The notes under the pieces are model-generated. The model had not been told where the DNA came from. It worked only from the letters and a program-made list of their open reading frames with translations, and made no database searches. From contig CAKSEH010000003.1 of NCBI GenBank assembly GCA_934446475.1, forward strand, positions 91,343 to 155,342: DNA of 64,000 nucleotides, in the 5' to 3' direction. This DNA is from an uncultured Eubacteriales bacterium (GTDB lineage Bacteria > Bacillota > Clostridia > Oscillospirales > Acutalibacteraceae). The position numbers and the translations under genes were made by a program. Each line of letters begins with the position of its first letter. Position 1 is the first letter of the stretch. Shown here piece after piece: positions 45,566 to 54,708 of this stretch.

Positions 45566-45594
45566 TTGAAAAGACGCTAACTATGTTGTATAAT
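45566..45594 (+). promoter_or_regulatory. Promoter for the fprA operon
   Basis: TTGAAA (45566-45571), 17-bp spacer, TATAAT (45589-45594). Confidence 0.8.
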
Positions 45595-45626
45595 AACTAT
45601 AAAGTGAACTTTTGGAGCGTGAGCTT

Positions 45627-46784
45627 ATGAAAATATCGGAAAATATAAAATATATAGGTGTTAACGATAGCAAGATAAGCCTTTTTGAAGGACAGTACAA
45701 GGTCGAAAACGGTATGGCTTACAATTCCTATCTTATATCGGATGAAAAAATCGCCGTTCTCGATACGGTAGACGCCGCTTTCGGAAATAAGTGGCTTGAG
45801 AACTTAAAATCCGCACTCTGCGGCAAAAGTCCCGATTATCTTGTGGTTCACCATATGGAACCCGATCATTCTGCAAATATCGCAAACTTTATGAATGCTT
45901 ATCCGCAGGCAAAGATCGTTGCGAGTGCAAAATCATTTGTTATGATGAAGCAGTTTTTCGGAGTGGATTATAAAGAAAACGGCATTACCGTTTCCGAAGG
46001 TGACACTTTGGATCTCGGCAGTCACACACTTAAATTTATAACCGCTCCTATGGTACATTGGCCCGAAGTTATAATGAGTTTTGACAGTGCGGACGGTGTT
46101 TTATTCTCGGCGGACGCATTCGGTAAATTCGGAGTGACCGACGCTGACGAAGACTGGGCGTGCGAAGCAAGGCGTTATTATTTCGGTATAGTCGGGAAAT
46201 ACGGCGCTCAGGTTCAGGCTGTGCTCAAGAAAGCCTCCGCTTTGGGTATAAAGACAATATGCCCACTTCACGGACCCGTGCTCACCGAAAACCTCGGTTA
46301 TTATCTTAACTTATATAATATATGGTCATCATACGAACCCGAAGAAAAAGGCGTTGCCATAGCTTATGCTTCGGTTTACGGGAATACAAAGAAAGCAGCT
46401 GAGCTTTTAGCGGAAAAACTTAATAAAAAGGGAATAAAGACCGCTCTGAGCGACCTTTGCCGCTGCGATATAGCAGAAGCGGTTGAGGATGCTTTCAGAT
46501 ATGACAGGCTTGTTCTTGCCTCTGTTACCTACAATGCCGGTCTGTTTCCGTGTATGAGGCAGTTTACGGAAGACCTTGCAGAGCGGAATTATCAAAACAG
46601 AACAGTTGCTTTTATAGAAAACGGCTCTTGGGCTCCGACGGCGGCTAATGCGGCTGAAAAAGTGCTTTCAGGCCTTAAGAATTTAAAATTTGCCGCAAAC
46701 AGAGTTTCGATAAAATCGGCTTTGGACGAAACATCATCGGCGCAGCTTGACGCTCTCGCCGAGGAGCTTAGCGAAAGTATTTAA
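45627..46784 (+). CDS. FprA-family A-type flavoprotein
   Basis: Flavodiiron protein that reduces oxygen (or NO) to harmless products in anaerobes. 385 residues from the ATG at 45627, with GGAG 10 nt upstream. The N-terminal metallo-beta-lactamase domain carries the diiron ligands in HHMEPDHSANI, with further His in MVHWPEVIM and PLHGPVL. The C-terminal flavodoxin domain begins AYASVYGNTKKAAE and contains ASVTYNAGLFPCMRQF. Confidence 0.95.
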   Translation: MKISENIKYIGVNDSKISLFEGQYKVENGMAYNSYLISDEKIAVLDTVDAAFGNKWLENLKSALCGKSPDYLVVHHMEPDHSANIANFMNAYPQAKIVASAKSFVMMKQFFGVDYKENGITVSEGDTLDLGSHTLKFITAPMVHWPEVIMSFDSADGVLFSADAFGKFGVTDADEDWACEARRYYFGIVGKYGAQVQAVLKKASALGIKTICPLHGPVLTENLGYYLNLYNIWSSYEPEEKGVAIAYASVYGNTKKAAELLAEKLNKKGIKTALSDLCRCDIAEAVEDAFRYDRLVLASVTYNAGLFPCMRQFTEDLAERNYQNRTVAFIENGSWAPTAANAAEKVLSGLKNLKFAANRVSIKSALDETSSAQLDALAEELSESI

Positions 46785-46816
46785 AAATATTTTATTCTGT
46801 AAAGGAAGTCATAAAA

Positions 46817-47392
46817 ATGGAAAAAAAAGAAGTACTTGTTGAAATTTCCGCAAGACACGTTCACGTAACAAGAGAAACGCTTGAAATTTTATTCGGAGCA
46901 TGTCATGAGCTTACTCCTAAGAAGGATCTTTCCCAACCGGGTCAGTTTGCCTGCGAAGAAAAGGTAACTGTTGTAGGCCCGAAATCATCGCTTAAAGCGT
47001 CTATTTTAGGGCCCTGCCGCAATGCGGATCAGGTCGAGCTTTCTCTTACCGACGCTCGCACCATAGGCGTTACGGCTCCTATAAGAGAGTCGGGAGATAC
47101 GGCAGGTTCAGGCGCCTGCAAGCTTGTAGGTCCCTGCGGTGAGGTTGAGCTTAAAGAGGGCGTTATAGCCGCCAAACGCCACATACATATGACTAAGGCG
47201 GACGGCGAGAAATTCGGTCTTAAGGACAAGCAGATTGTAAGCGTTAAGATACCCACTGCCGGCCGTGCACTTGTGTTTGACGATGTTGTTGTAAGAGTAA
47301 GCGACAGCTATGCTCTCGCTATGCACATAGATACCGATGAAGCGAATGCAGCCGCAGTTCCCGGCAGCTGTATGGGTGAAATTCTTGCATAA
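46817..47392 (+). CDS. pduL: Phosphate propanoyltransferase PduL
   Basis: Phosphotransacylase interconverting acyl-CoA and acyl phosphate. 191 residues with two zinc-binding barrel motifs: VEISARHVHVTRETLEILFG and GVIAAKRHIHMTKADGEKFG. The N-terminus starts directly in the catalytic domain, without the encapsulation helix of microcompartment PduL, so this is a cytosolic form that may replace Pta in acetate formation. It overlaps hemW by 8 nt. Confidence 0.94.
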   Translation: MEKKEVLVEISARHVHVTRETLEILFGACHELTPKKDLSQPGQFACEEKVTVVGPKSSLKASILGPCRNADQVELSLTDARTIGVTAPIRESGDTAGSGACKLVGPCGEVELKEGVIAAKRHIHMTKADGEKFGLKDKQIVSVKIPTAGRALVFDDVVVRVSDSYALAMHIDTDEANAAAVPGSCMGEILA

Positions 47393-48482
47393 CGCAGGGC
47401 TGTATATTCATATACCCTTTTGCAAGACTAAGTGCGCTTATTGCGATTTTTACTCCTGTGTGCCGTCAGATTCCGTTTTAAAAGATTATCTTTCGGCGCT
47501 CTGCAGAGAAATGGAAAAATGGGGCGGCCTGTCGGACCGTCCCATTGACTCTGTTTATATAGGCGGAGGCACACCTTCGATACTCGGCGTAAGAATAGAA
47601 GAGATTATGATAAGCGCAAGGAACGCCTTTAATATAACAAGCGATGCGGAAATAACCGCTGAAATAAATCCTGATGCCGGAGACGACTTTTTATACGCTG
47701 CAAAAAGAGCGGGGGTCAACCGCATATCAATGGGCGTTCAGAGCGCAGATGACGCAGAACTTAAAGTCTTAGGCCGCAGGCATACGGCTAAGGAGGCTAA
47801 AGAGACCTATTACAGGCTGCTTCGGGCAGGGTTTGATAATGTTTCGCTCGACCTTATGCTCTGTCTGCCTGACAGTAATATATCAACCCTTAAAAAAAGC
47901 ATAGATTTTATACTTGATTTGAGACCTGCCCACATTTCGGCATATATTCTGAAGCTAGAAAAGCACACAAAGCTTTATGCTATGAAGAATACACTTAATC
48001 TTCCGAACGATGATGAATCGGCGGAGCAGTACCTTTATACCTGTAAGAGACTTGAAAAAGCTGGTTATAACCATTATGAAATTTCAAACTTTGCACTTAA
48101 CGGCAAGGAAAGCAGGCATAATCTCAAATATTGGAAGCTTGAGGATTATCTCGGCATAGGACCGTCCGCCCATTCTCTTATCGGCACAAAGCGATTTTTC
48201 TATGGGAAAAACCTGCGTGAATTCTTAAATGGAGCCGAGCCTGTTTTTGAGGCCGAACTTGACAGAAAATACGAAGAGATAATGCTCGGACTTCGTCTTA
48301 AAGAGGGAATAGATGTAAAAGACTACCGCAAAAACGATTCCTTTATGCATAAAGCGGAAAGTCTTGAGAAAGCAGGACTTGCAAGGCTTGATTTTCCGAG
48401 ATTTTCTCTTACAGACAGAGGAATGCTCGTATCAAACGCAATTATTAACGATATAACGGAGACGGTTTATGAAAACTTATAA
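47385..48482 (+). CDS. hemW: Radical SAM protein HemW (oxygen-independent coproporphyrinogen oxidase-like)
   Basis: 365 residues from a TTG at 47385, preceded by GGGTGA inside the pduL end. It starts AGLYIHIPFCKTKCAYCDFY, with the CX3CX2C cluster ligands and a following Cys. VYIGGGTPSILG, SMGVQSADDAELKVLGRRHT and NYEISNFA-like HYEISNFALNG match HemW. HemW is a heme-binding chaperone rather than the HemN enzyme; no haem genes are nearby. Confidence 0.9.
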   Translation: MHNAGLYIHIPFCKTKCAYCDFYSCVPSDSVLKDYLSALCREMEKWGGLSDRPIDSVYIGGGTPSILGVRIEEIMISARNAFNITSDAEITAEINPDAGDDFLYAAKRAGVNRISMGVQSADDAELKVLGRRHTAKEAKETYYRLLRAGFDNVSLDLMLCLPDSNISTLKKSIDFILDLRPAHISAYILKLEKHTKLYAMKNTLNLPNDDESAEQYLYTCKRLEKAGYNHYEISNFALNGKESRHNLKYWKLEDYLGIGPSAHSLIGTKRFFYGKNLREFLNGAEPVFEAELDRKYEEIMLGLRLKEGIDVKDYRKNDSFMHKAESLEKAGLARLDFPRFSLTDRGMLVSNAIINDITETVYENL

Positions 48483-49074
48483 AATTCATCTTATCAGGCA
48501 CGGTATGACGGATGCCAACTTAACGGGTCGGTATGTGGGAAGCAGAACGGATCTCCCGCTTTGCCCCGAGGGCGTAAGGGAACTTAAGGAACTGAGAGAA
48601 GAAACAGAGTATCCGGATATTCAAAAGCTTTACACTTCTCCTATGCTCAGATGCCGTCAATCTGCGGCAATAGTATATCCCGGATTTGATGCGCAAAGCG
48701 TTGAGGAATTCAGGGAATATGATTTCGGTGATTTTGAGGGCAAGACGGCAAACGAACTTGAAATAATGCCCGAATATGCCGAATGGGCGGCAGGCCGCCT
48801 TAAAGCTCCGCCGAACGGCGAGACTACTGAAGATTTTATAAAAAGACTTGCGGTAGGACTTAATAAAACCGTTTGTGATATGATGAATGAGGGAATAACA
48901 AACAGCGCCGTAATTATGCACGGAGGCGCCATTATGATGTTGCTTTCCGCCTGTGCCGTTCCGAGAAAACCTGCGGCTCTTTGGACGAGTGAAAACGGCA
49001 GAGGGTATTCCGTTCTCATAACGCCCTCACTTTATCACAGCAGCGGCGTTATAGAAGTTTATGACATTGTCTGA
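48469..49074 (+). CDS. Histidine phosphatase family protein
   Basis: 201-residue phosphoglycerate-mutase-like phosphatase. The phospho-His motif is IHLIRHGMTDANLTGRYVG, followed by YTSPMLRCRQSA, the acidic EYDFGDFEGKTANE and the second His in VIMHGGAIMML. It overlaps hemW by 14 nt. The substrate is unclear; homologues act on alpha-ribazole phosphate or sugar phosphates. Confidence 0.88.
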   Translation: MKTYKIHLIRHGMTDANLTGRYVGSRTDLPLCPEGVRELKELREETEYPDIQKLYTSPMLRCRQSAAIVYPGFDAQSVEEFREYDFGDFEGKTANELEIMPEYAEWAAGRLKAPPNGETTEDFIKRLAVGLNKTVCDMMNEGITNSAVIMHGGAIMMLLSACAVPRKPAALWTSENGRGYSVLITPSLYHSSGVIEVYDIV

Positions 49075-49085
49075 GGAGGATTTTT

Positions 49086-49751
49086 ATGGTTAATATCGGC
49101 AACGATTGGGATAAGATACTCAGCGACGAATGGTCAAAACCGTATTATTTAAAGCTTCGTTCTTTTTTAAAAAGCGAGTACAGTCGGTATACGGTCTACC
49201 CAGATATGTACGATATATTCAACGCTTTAAAATATACCTCTTTTTCCGATACAAAGGTTGTTATAATAGGGCAGGACCCCTATCACGAACCAGGTCAGGC
49301 ACACGGTCTGTGCTTTTCGGTAAGGGAGGGAGTCGAGCCGCCGCCGTCGCTCAAAAACATCTTTAAGGAACTTGAAAGCGATGTGGGTATAAAGGCGCCG
49401 AAAAGCGGTGAGCTTACAAAATGGGCTAAACAAGGCGTACTTCTTCTCAACACGGTGCTTACCGTAAGGCGAGGTCAGGCAAACAGCCATAAGGGTATGG
49501 GCTGGGAAATATTTACCGATAGGATAATATCCGAACTCAACGCAAAAACAACACCCGTGGTGTTCCTTCTATGGGGCGCAAATGCAAGGAAAAAAGCTGA
49601 AATAATAGATAATCCCATACACAAAAAGCTTATAACCGTGCATCCGAGCCCGCTTTCTGCCTATGGCGGCTTTTTCGGCTGCCGCCACTTCTCAAAGGCA
49701 AACGAAATATTAAAGGAAAACGGTTTAGAGCCGATAGACTGGCAACTTTAA
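49086..49751 (+). CDS. ung: Uracil-DNA glycosylase
   Basis: Removes uracil from DNA at the start of base excision repair. 221 residues; the catalytic water-activating motif is VIIGQDPYHEPGQAHGLCFS, followed by WAKQGVLLLNTVLTVRRGQA and the DNA-intercalating HPSPLSAYGGFFGC. AGGAGG precedes the ATG. Confidence 0.97.
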   Translation: MVNIGNDWDKILSDEWSKPYYLKLRSFLKSEYSRYTVYPDMYDIFNALKYTSFSDTKVVIIGQDPYHEPGQAHGLCFSVREGVEPPPSLKNIFKELESDVGIKAPKSGELTKWAKQGVLLLNTVLTVRRGQANSHKGMGWEIFTDRIISELNAKTTPVVFLLWGANARKKAEIIDNPIHKKLITVHPSPLSAYGGFFGCRHFSKANEILKENGLEPIDWQL

Positions 49752-49752
49752 A

Positions 49753-51645
49753 ATGCAGCTCAAAATACACGGCGGCTCGGTCGAACTTTCGGGCACGCCC
49801 ATAATAGAAAACATTGAATTTGAAATAAATACGGCGAGCAAAATCGCAATCGTCGGAAGAAACGGTTGCGGCAAGACTACCCTCTTAAAGCTCATTTGCG
49901 GCAAACTGCCTCTTACTGTGGAAAACGGTTCGGACGGTTTTTTTGCCGTTTCCGGCAAACCTGTAATAGGCGTTCTCGGCCAGATGACATTTGAAAACGA
50001 ATCGTCTCTTATGATAGATGAGATACGTTCCGCTTACAAAAATATCCTTGATATGAAAGAAAAGCTTGACGAACTCGTCCTTAAGATGCAGGAAAAAGAG
50101 TCGGACGAAACTATAAGAGAATATACCTCTTTGTTTGAAACTTTCACTGCTTTGGGGGGATTTTATTTTGAGAAAGAATATGAGGCGGGTATTAAAAAAT
50201 TCGGGTTTTCCGAAGAAGATAAATTAAAACCGGTAAACAGTTTTTCGGGAGGACAACGCACAAAGCTTGCCTTTTTAAAGCTCTTGCTTTCAAAGCCGGA
50301 TGTTCTTCTGCTTGATGAACCTACAAACCATCTTGATATAGAGGCGGTAAAATGGCTTGAGGATTACATTTCGTCATACAAAAAGGCCGTTGTTATCGTT
50401 TCGCACGACCGTGAATTTTTAGACAGAACCGTAAAAGAGGTTTATGAGATCGAAAACGGGAAGATAGAGCATTACAGCGGCAACTACAGCGATTTCACAC
50501 TGAAAAAGAAACAGCGCAGGCAGCTGCAGAAAAAAGAGTATGAGGCGCAGCAAAAAGAAATTGCAAGAATAACCGCAACTGCGGAGCGTTTCAGATATAA
50601 AGCGACAAAAGCCAGAATGGCACAGTCCAAATTAAAACAAATAGAGCGTATGGATCTTGTAGAAGCACCGGATTCTTATGATAATAAAGTTTTCAGGGCT
50701 GATTTGCAACCCTCTTCAACAAGCGCTAAAAACGTGCTTTGCGTCGATAACCTTAAAATAGGCTTTGATAAACCGTTGTGTACGGTCAGTTTTAATATAC
50801 TGAGAGGCGAAAGAGTCGGAATAATAGGCGGTAACGGGCTCGGAAAATCAACTCTTCTTAAAACAATAGTTGGAAAAATCCCTGCGATCGACGGAATATT
50901 TACGGTCGGCGAAGGTGTCAGAATAGGATATTTTGACCAGCAAATGGCGCAGTACAAGGGCGGGAGCACAGTTCTTGCCGATTTTCAAAGCGCCTATCCG
51001 CAGTATACCGATTTTGAGGCACGAAGTATTCTGGGTTCATTCCTTTTCAGCGGAGACGATGTGTTTAAAACGCTTGATATGCTTTCGGGCGGCGAGCGGG
51101 TGCGACTTGCCCTTTGCAAGCTTTTCTGTAAAAAACCGAATTTTCTTATTCTCGATGAGCCGACAAACCATATGGATATAGTTTCAAAAGAGGCGCTTGA
51201 GGATATTTTGTGCGCATATGAGGGAACACTGCTTTTTGTATCTCACGACAGGTATTTTATAAGAAAACTGTCATCAAAGCTGATTTCTTTTGAAAACGAC
51301 GGTGTAAAGTGGTATGAATACGGGTATTCGCAATATCTTGAGCAGGAGCGGACAAGTTCCGAAACAGAAAACAAATCGGAACAGGAAAAGCCTAAAACTG
51401 CTAAAAAGGGTTATACCACTCCCGGGAAAGAAAAAGCAAAACGGGAACGTCAGATAGCAAAGGCGGAAGAAAAAATCGCTCTGCTCGAAGAAAAAATAGG
51501 CGGACTGAAGGAAGAGCTTGAATTTGATGAAAACAAAAGCGATTATTTAAAACTAAGCGCTCTTCAGGCTGAAATTGAGGCTGCCGAAACGGAACTTTTT
51601 ACGGCTATGGAGTTGTGGGATGAACTTACAAGCGAGCAGGTTTGA
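49753..51645 (+). CDS. ABC-F family ATPase
   Basis: Soluble protein with two ATPase domains, probably acting on the ribosome; 630 residues. Domain 1: GRNGCGKTTLLKLICG, SFSGGQRTKLAFLKLLLS and LLLDEPTNHLDIEAVKW. The P-site tRNA interaction motif linker follows (about 235-310, rich in Lys/Arg/Gln). Domain 2: GGNGLGKSTLLKTI and MLSGGERVRLALCKLF. The C-terminal ~70 residues are a charged coiled coil (QIAKAEEKIALLEEKIGGLK), as in Uup-like members. It starts 1 nt after ung. Confidence 0.93.
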   Translation: MQLKIHGGSVELSGTPIIENIEFEINTASKIAIVGRNGCGKTTLLKLICGKLPLTVENGSDGFFAVSGKPVIGVLGQMTFENESSLMIDEIRSAYKNILDMKEKLDELVLKMQEKESDETIREYTSLFETFTALGGFYFEKEYEAGIKKFGFSEEDKLKPVNSFSGGQRTKLAFLKLLLSKPDVLLLDEPTNHLDIEAVKWLEDYISSYKKAVVIVSHDREFLDRTVKEVYEIENGKIEHYSGNYSDFTLKKKQRRQLQKKEYEAQQKEIARITATAERFRYKATKARMAQSKLKQIERMDLVEAPDSYDNKVFRADLQPSSTSAKNVLCVDNLKIGFDKPLCTVSFNILRGERVGIIGGNGLGKSTLLKTIVGKIPAIDGIFTVGEGVRIGYFDQQMAQYKGGSTVLADFQSAYPQYTDFEARSILGSFLFSGDDVFKTLDMLSGGERVRLALCKLFCKKPNFLILDEPTNHMDIVSKEALEDILCAYEGTLLFVSHDRYFIRKLSSKLISFENDGVKWYEYGYSQYLEQERTSSETENKSEQEKPKTAKKGYTTPGKEKAKRERQIAKAEEKIALLEEKIGGLKEELEFDENKSDYLKLSALQAEIEAAETELFTAMELWDELTSEQV

Positions 51646-51671
51646 ATTTTACAAGTCGCAGATTATAAACA

Positions 51672-51703
51672 ACCCCCGTCAGACGAAGTCTGACGGGGGT
51701 TTT
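51672..51703. terminator. Terminator between ABC-F and ferredoxin genes
   Basis: ACCCCCGTCAGAC pairs with GTCTGACGGGGGT over a 3-nt loop, followed by T on the plus strand. Confidence 0.92.
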
Positions 51704-51731
51704 AAGTATTTATTTCATAGGGAATATCAAA

Positions 51732-51902
51732 TTAGTCCTCAGAAATAGCCTCAACAGGGCAACCTGCAGCGCAAGCACCGCAAGAGCAGCACTTATCGGC
51801 ATCTATTTCATAATGAGATTCACCCTCGGAAATAGCCTCAACGGGGCAACCTGCAGCGCAAGCACCGCAGCTTATGCAATCATCGGAAATTTTAAAAGCC
51901 AT
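51732..51902 (-). CDS. 2[4Fe-4S] ferredoxin
   Basis: 56-residue low-potential electron carrier. The ATG at 51902 follows GGAGGTGTG. Two cluster motifs: CISCGACAAGCPVEAIS and CCSCGACAAGCPVEAIS, each CX2CX2CX3CP. The two halves are almost identical at DNA level (51742-51782 and 51829-51869; one mismatch in 41 bp), which indicates a recent internal duplication or gene conversion. Confidence 0.97.
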   Translation of the reverse strand: MAFKISDDCISCGACAAGCPVEAISEGESHYEIDADKCCSCGACAAGCPVEAISED

Positions 51903-51995
51903 TGTAACACACCTCCATATAAACTTTCTAAACATATTTTAACAACAAACCTCAGAAAAAGCAAGAGTAAATATTTAACTTATCTTTATAATATT

Positions 51996-52844
51996 TTACT
52001 TATCTTCTTCTGAGCTCGGTTTTGATTGTTTTTTGCGGTGGGAAAGTATCTTTACATTCTTCCTGTTTACTTTGTACGGAATGGCGTCCTCTTCTTTTGC
52101 TTTAACCGTGAGATCGCCTGTAATCAAATTTGAGTCTATAACCGTTGCGATTCCTTCTGGAGTTTTAACCGTAGCCCCGATAGAGGGGGTTATAGTCATA
52201 AGATAATCGTAAGAATTCTGCTCATATTTAAGGCAGCACATAAGCCTGCCGCAGCTGCCTGATATCTTGGTGGGATTAAGGGAAAGACCCTGTTCCTTTG
52301 CCATTTTAATTGATACAGGCTGAAAATCATCAAGAAAACGCTTGCAGCAGTACGGTTGACCGCATATTCCGAGCCCCCCGAGCATTCTTGCTTCGTCTCT
52401 TACGCCTATCTGACGCAATTCAATTCGCATTCTGAATTGTGCCGCAAGGTCTTTAACGAGTTCTCTGAAATCTATTCTTCCGTCTGCCGTGAAGAAAAAT
52501 ATGATTTTGCTGTTATCGAATGAATATTCAACATTAACAAGCTTCATCTCAAGATTATGCTTTAAAATGCGTTCTTCACAGATTTTAAACGCCCGTTCTT
52601 CTTTCTTTTTGTTTTCTTCAATTCGATTTATGTCATTTTCGTCGGCTTTTCTCAGACACGCTCTGAGTTGTCCGTTTATCGAACTGTCCTCAACAAGGTG
52701 ATTTGCCTTCGACACCGTGCCTAAAGAAATGCCGTTTGCGGTCTCAACAACCGCTTGCTCGCCTATATTGAAGTTTAGTCCTTTGGGGTCGAAATAATAG
52801 GCTCTTCCGCCGTCTTTAAATTTTACCGAAACAACTTCCGTCAT
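51996..52844 (-). CDS. ricT: PSP1-domain regulatory iron-sulfur protein RicT (YaaT)
   Basis: 282 residues; the ATG at 52844 follows AAGGAAAA. The PSP1 core contains GGLGICGQPYCCKRFLDDF and SGSCGRLMCCLKYEQ, whose Cys bind an iron-sulfur cluster in the Y-complex (RicT/RicA/RicF). In Bacillus this complex promotes mRNA processing by RNase Y and supports sporulation and competence. It lies after holB, the conserved holB-yaaT order. Confidence 0.94.
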   Translation of the reverse strand: MTEVVSVKFKDGGRAYYFDPKGLNFNIGEQAVVETANGISLGTVSKANHLVEDSSINGQLRACLRKADENDINRIEENKKKEERAFKICEERILKHNLEMKLVNVEYSFDNSKIIFFFTADGRIDFRELVKDLAAQFRMRIELRQIGVRDEARMLGGLGICGQPYCCKRFLDDFQPVSIKMAKEQGLSLNPTKISGSCGRLMCCLKYEQNSYDYLMTITPSIGATVKTPEGIATVIDSNLITGDLTVKAKEEDAIPYKVNRKNVKILSHRKKQSKPSSEEDK

Positions 52845-52876
52845 AATTGTAATTTTCCTTTTAAGGAATACCTTTC

Positions 52877-53677
52877 TTAATTTTCTGTAAGCAGCTTTAT
52901 ATCGGCGCATATCCTGCAAAACAACAGCGATAGATTTATGTTTGTTTTAAGCAGATCAAGATATGTTTTTGAAGCCGAATATATACCGCTCAGGATCTTT
53001 GCCCGTGTCGGCAGATTATAGCACTTTCTCAGGAGCAAAACAGACTCTGTTCTTACATTCAATAAGAACTCTTCGGTCGCCTTTCTGTCCTTTTCGAATT
53101 TGTTTAAAAAGAGCAGCATATCATACTGTGAACCTGAGAACACAAGCTTTAAAAAGTCGGCCGCATCGGTAAGCTCCTGACTGCCGTCTCCCCCCGAAAG
53201 AGAAATGACTGCACACCTTGATACAACCGTATCAAGGCACAGAGTCCTTGAAGAGACCGCAAGTATAAAAACAACGCTTTCGGGCGGTTCTTCAAGCACT
53301 TTAAGCAGAGCATTTTGAGCAGCCTCGTTCATCTGATGGGCTTCGCCTATTATAAAGACTTTACGCATAGCCGAGTGAGGCTTTACAAAAGCATTTTGCC
53401 GCATCTGCCTTATCTGCGCCACGGATATATTTTTTTTGCCGCTTTCGGCTGATATAAAGGATATATCAGGATTTGAGTTATCCTTCGCAGTTATGCACTG
53501 GCGGCAATCCCCGCAAGGCGGGTTTTCGCCTTCACAAACACACGCCTTCGCAATATAACCTGCAAGAGCCTGCCGTTCTTCGGCGTGACACCCCTCTATC
53601 ATAAACGCATGCGGTATTTTTCCGGATGCAAATATTTTTTCAACAGAATAGGGTATGCTCATATCGGCTTTGCTCAT
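52877..53677 (-). CDS. holB: DNA polymerase III delta-prime subunit
   Basis: Clamp-loader subunit, 266 residues. The N-terminal AAA-like region has a degenerate P-loop (no GKT, as usual for delta-prime), then the zinc module CVCEGENPPCGDCRQC. DISFISAESGKKNISVAQIR, KVFIIGEAHQMNEAAQNALL and EEPPESVVFIL are typical. It overlaps trpS by 4 nt (ATGA). Confidence 0.92.
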   Translation of the reverse strand: MSKADMSIPYSVEKIFASGKIPHAFMIEGCHAEERQALAGYIAKACVCEGENPPCGDCRQCITAKDNSNPDISFISAESGKKNISVAQIRQMRQNAFVKPHSAMRKVFIIGEAHQMNEAAQNALLKVLEEPPESVVFILAVSSRTLCLDTVVSRCAVISLSGGDGSQELTDAADFLKLVFSGSQYDMLLFLNKFEKDRKATEEFLLNVRTESVLLLRKCYNLPTRAKILSGIYSASKTYLDLLKTNINLSLLFCRICADIKLLTEN

Positions 53678-54675
53678 AACACAAAGCCGACCTTTTTCAT
53701 TGCCTTAAAATATGTTTTTCTCGCCACATATTCTGCTTTTTTTGCGCCCTGAGTATACAGAGCTTCAAGTTCCTTTTTGTTTTCTATTATCTCGTCGTGG
53801 CGCTTTTTTATGGGGGCAAGCTCGTCGGCCACAACTTCACCGACGGCAAGTTTAAATTCGCCGTAACCCTTGCCGTCAAACTCTTTTTCCACTTCTGCGG
53901 ATGTTTTGCCCGTAACCGCTCCGTAAATGTTGATAAGATTTGATATTCCGGGCTTGTCATCGGAAAGTCTTACCACCGATTCGGAGTCGGTTACCGCACG
54001 CTTGAATTTTCTTATTATATCGTCCCTTGAGTCGAGAATGGCGACCCATGCGTTTACATTATCGTCCGATTTTGACATCTTTTTGGTCGGATCCTGCAGG
54101 GATTTTATTCTTGCGCCTGTTTTGGGTATGTACCCATCGGGAATGGTGAAAACATCGCCGTAGATATTATTGAATCTGCCGGCAATATCTCTTGCTATTT
54201 CAAGGTGCTGCTTCTGATCTTGACCTACCGGAACAAGATCGGACTGGTAAAGCAAAATATCCGCCGCCATAAGCACGGGATATGAAAACAGACCTACATT
54301 TATGTTGTCGGGATGTTTAAGGCTCTTGTCCTTAAACTGCGTCATTCTTGACATTTCTCCGAACTGTGTGTAACAGGAAAGCAGCCACGAGAGCTGTGTG
54401 TGTTCGGGAACGTGCGACTGAATGAAAACAGTGTTTTTTTCGGGGTCTATCCCGAGAGCTAAAAGCAGAGCGTAGGTTGAATAAATTTGCCTGCGGAGCT
54501 TCGCAGGTTCCTGCCTTACCGTTATTGCGTGAAGATCGGCAACTGCGTAGGTGCAATCAAATTCATCCTGCATATTGACCCAGTTTTTAAGAGCACCGAG
54601 GTAATTTCCGAGCGTTAAGAGACCGCTCGGCTGTATACAGCTGAGCACCCTTTTCTTTCTTACTGTTTCTTCCAT
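53674..54675 (-). CDS. trpS: Tryptophanyl-tRNA synthetase
   Basis: Class I synthetase charging tRNA-Trp, 333 residues. The HIGH-equivalent is in IQPSGLLTLGNYLGAL and the KMSKS motif in PTKKMSKSDDNV. LSYPVLMAADILLY-like LFSYPVLMAADILLYQ and VPVGQDQKQHLEIARDIA form the Trp pocket. No T-box leader can precede it, because prfC ends only 33 bp upstream. Confidence 0.97.
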   Translation of the reverse strand: MEETVRKKRVLSCIQPSGLLTLGNYLGALKNWVNMQDEFDCTYAVADLHAITVRQEPAKLRRQIYSTYALLLALGIDPEKNTVFIQSHVPEHTQLSWLLSCYTQFGEMSRMTQFKDKSLKHPDNINVGLFSYPVLMAADILLYQSDLVPVGQDQKQHLEIARDIAGRFNNIYGDVFTIPDGYIPKTGARIKSLQDPTKKMSKSDDNVNAWVAILDSRDDIIRKFKRAVTDSESVVRLSDDKPGISNLINIYGAVTGKTSAEVEKEFDGKGYGEFKLAVGEVVADELAPIKKRHDEIIENKKELEALYTQGAKKAEYVARKTYFKAMKKVGFVL

Positions 54676-54708
54676 ATTAAAAACATCCTTTGTTTGTTGT
54701 CATATTTG

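Noticed and set aside
54676..54708. T-box riboswitch for trpS
   Set aside because: Only 33 bp separate prfC and trpS, too short for a T-box leader, and no specifier or AGGGTGG-type bulge is seen.
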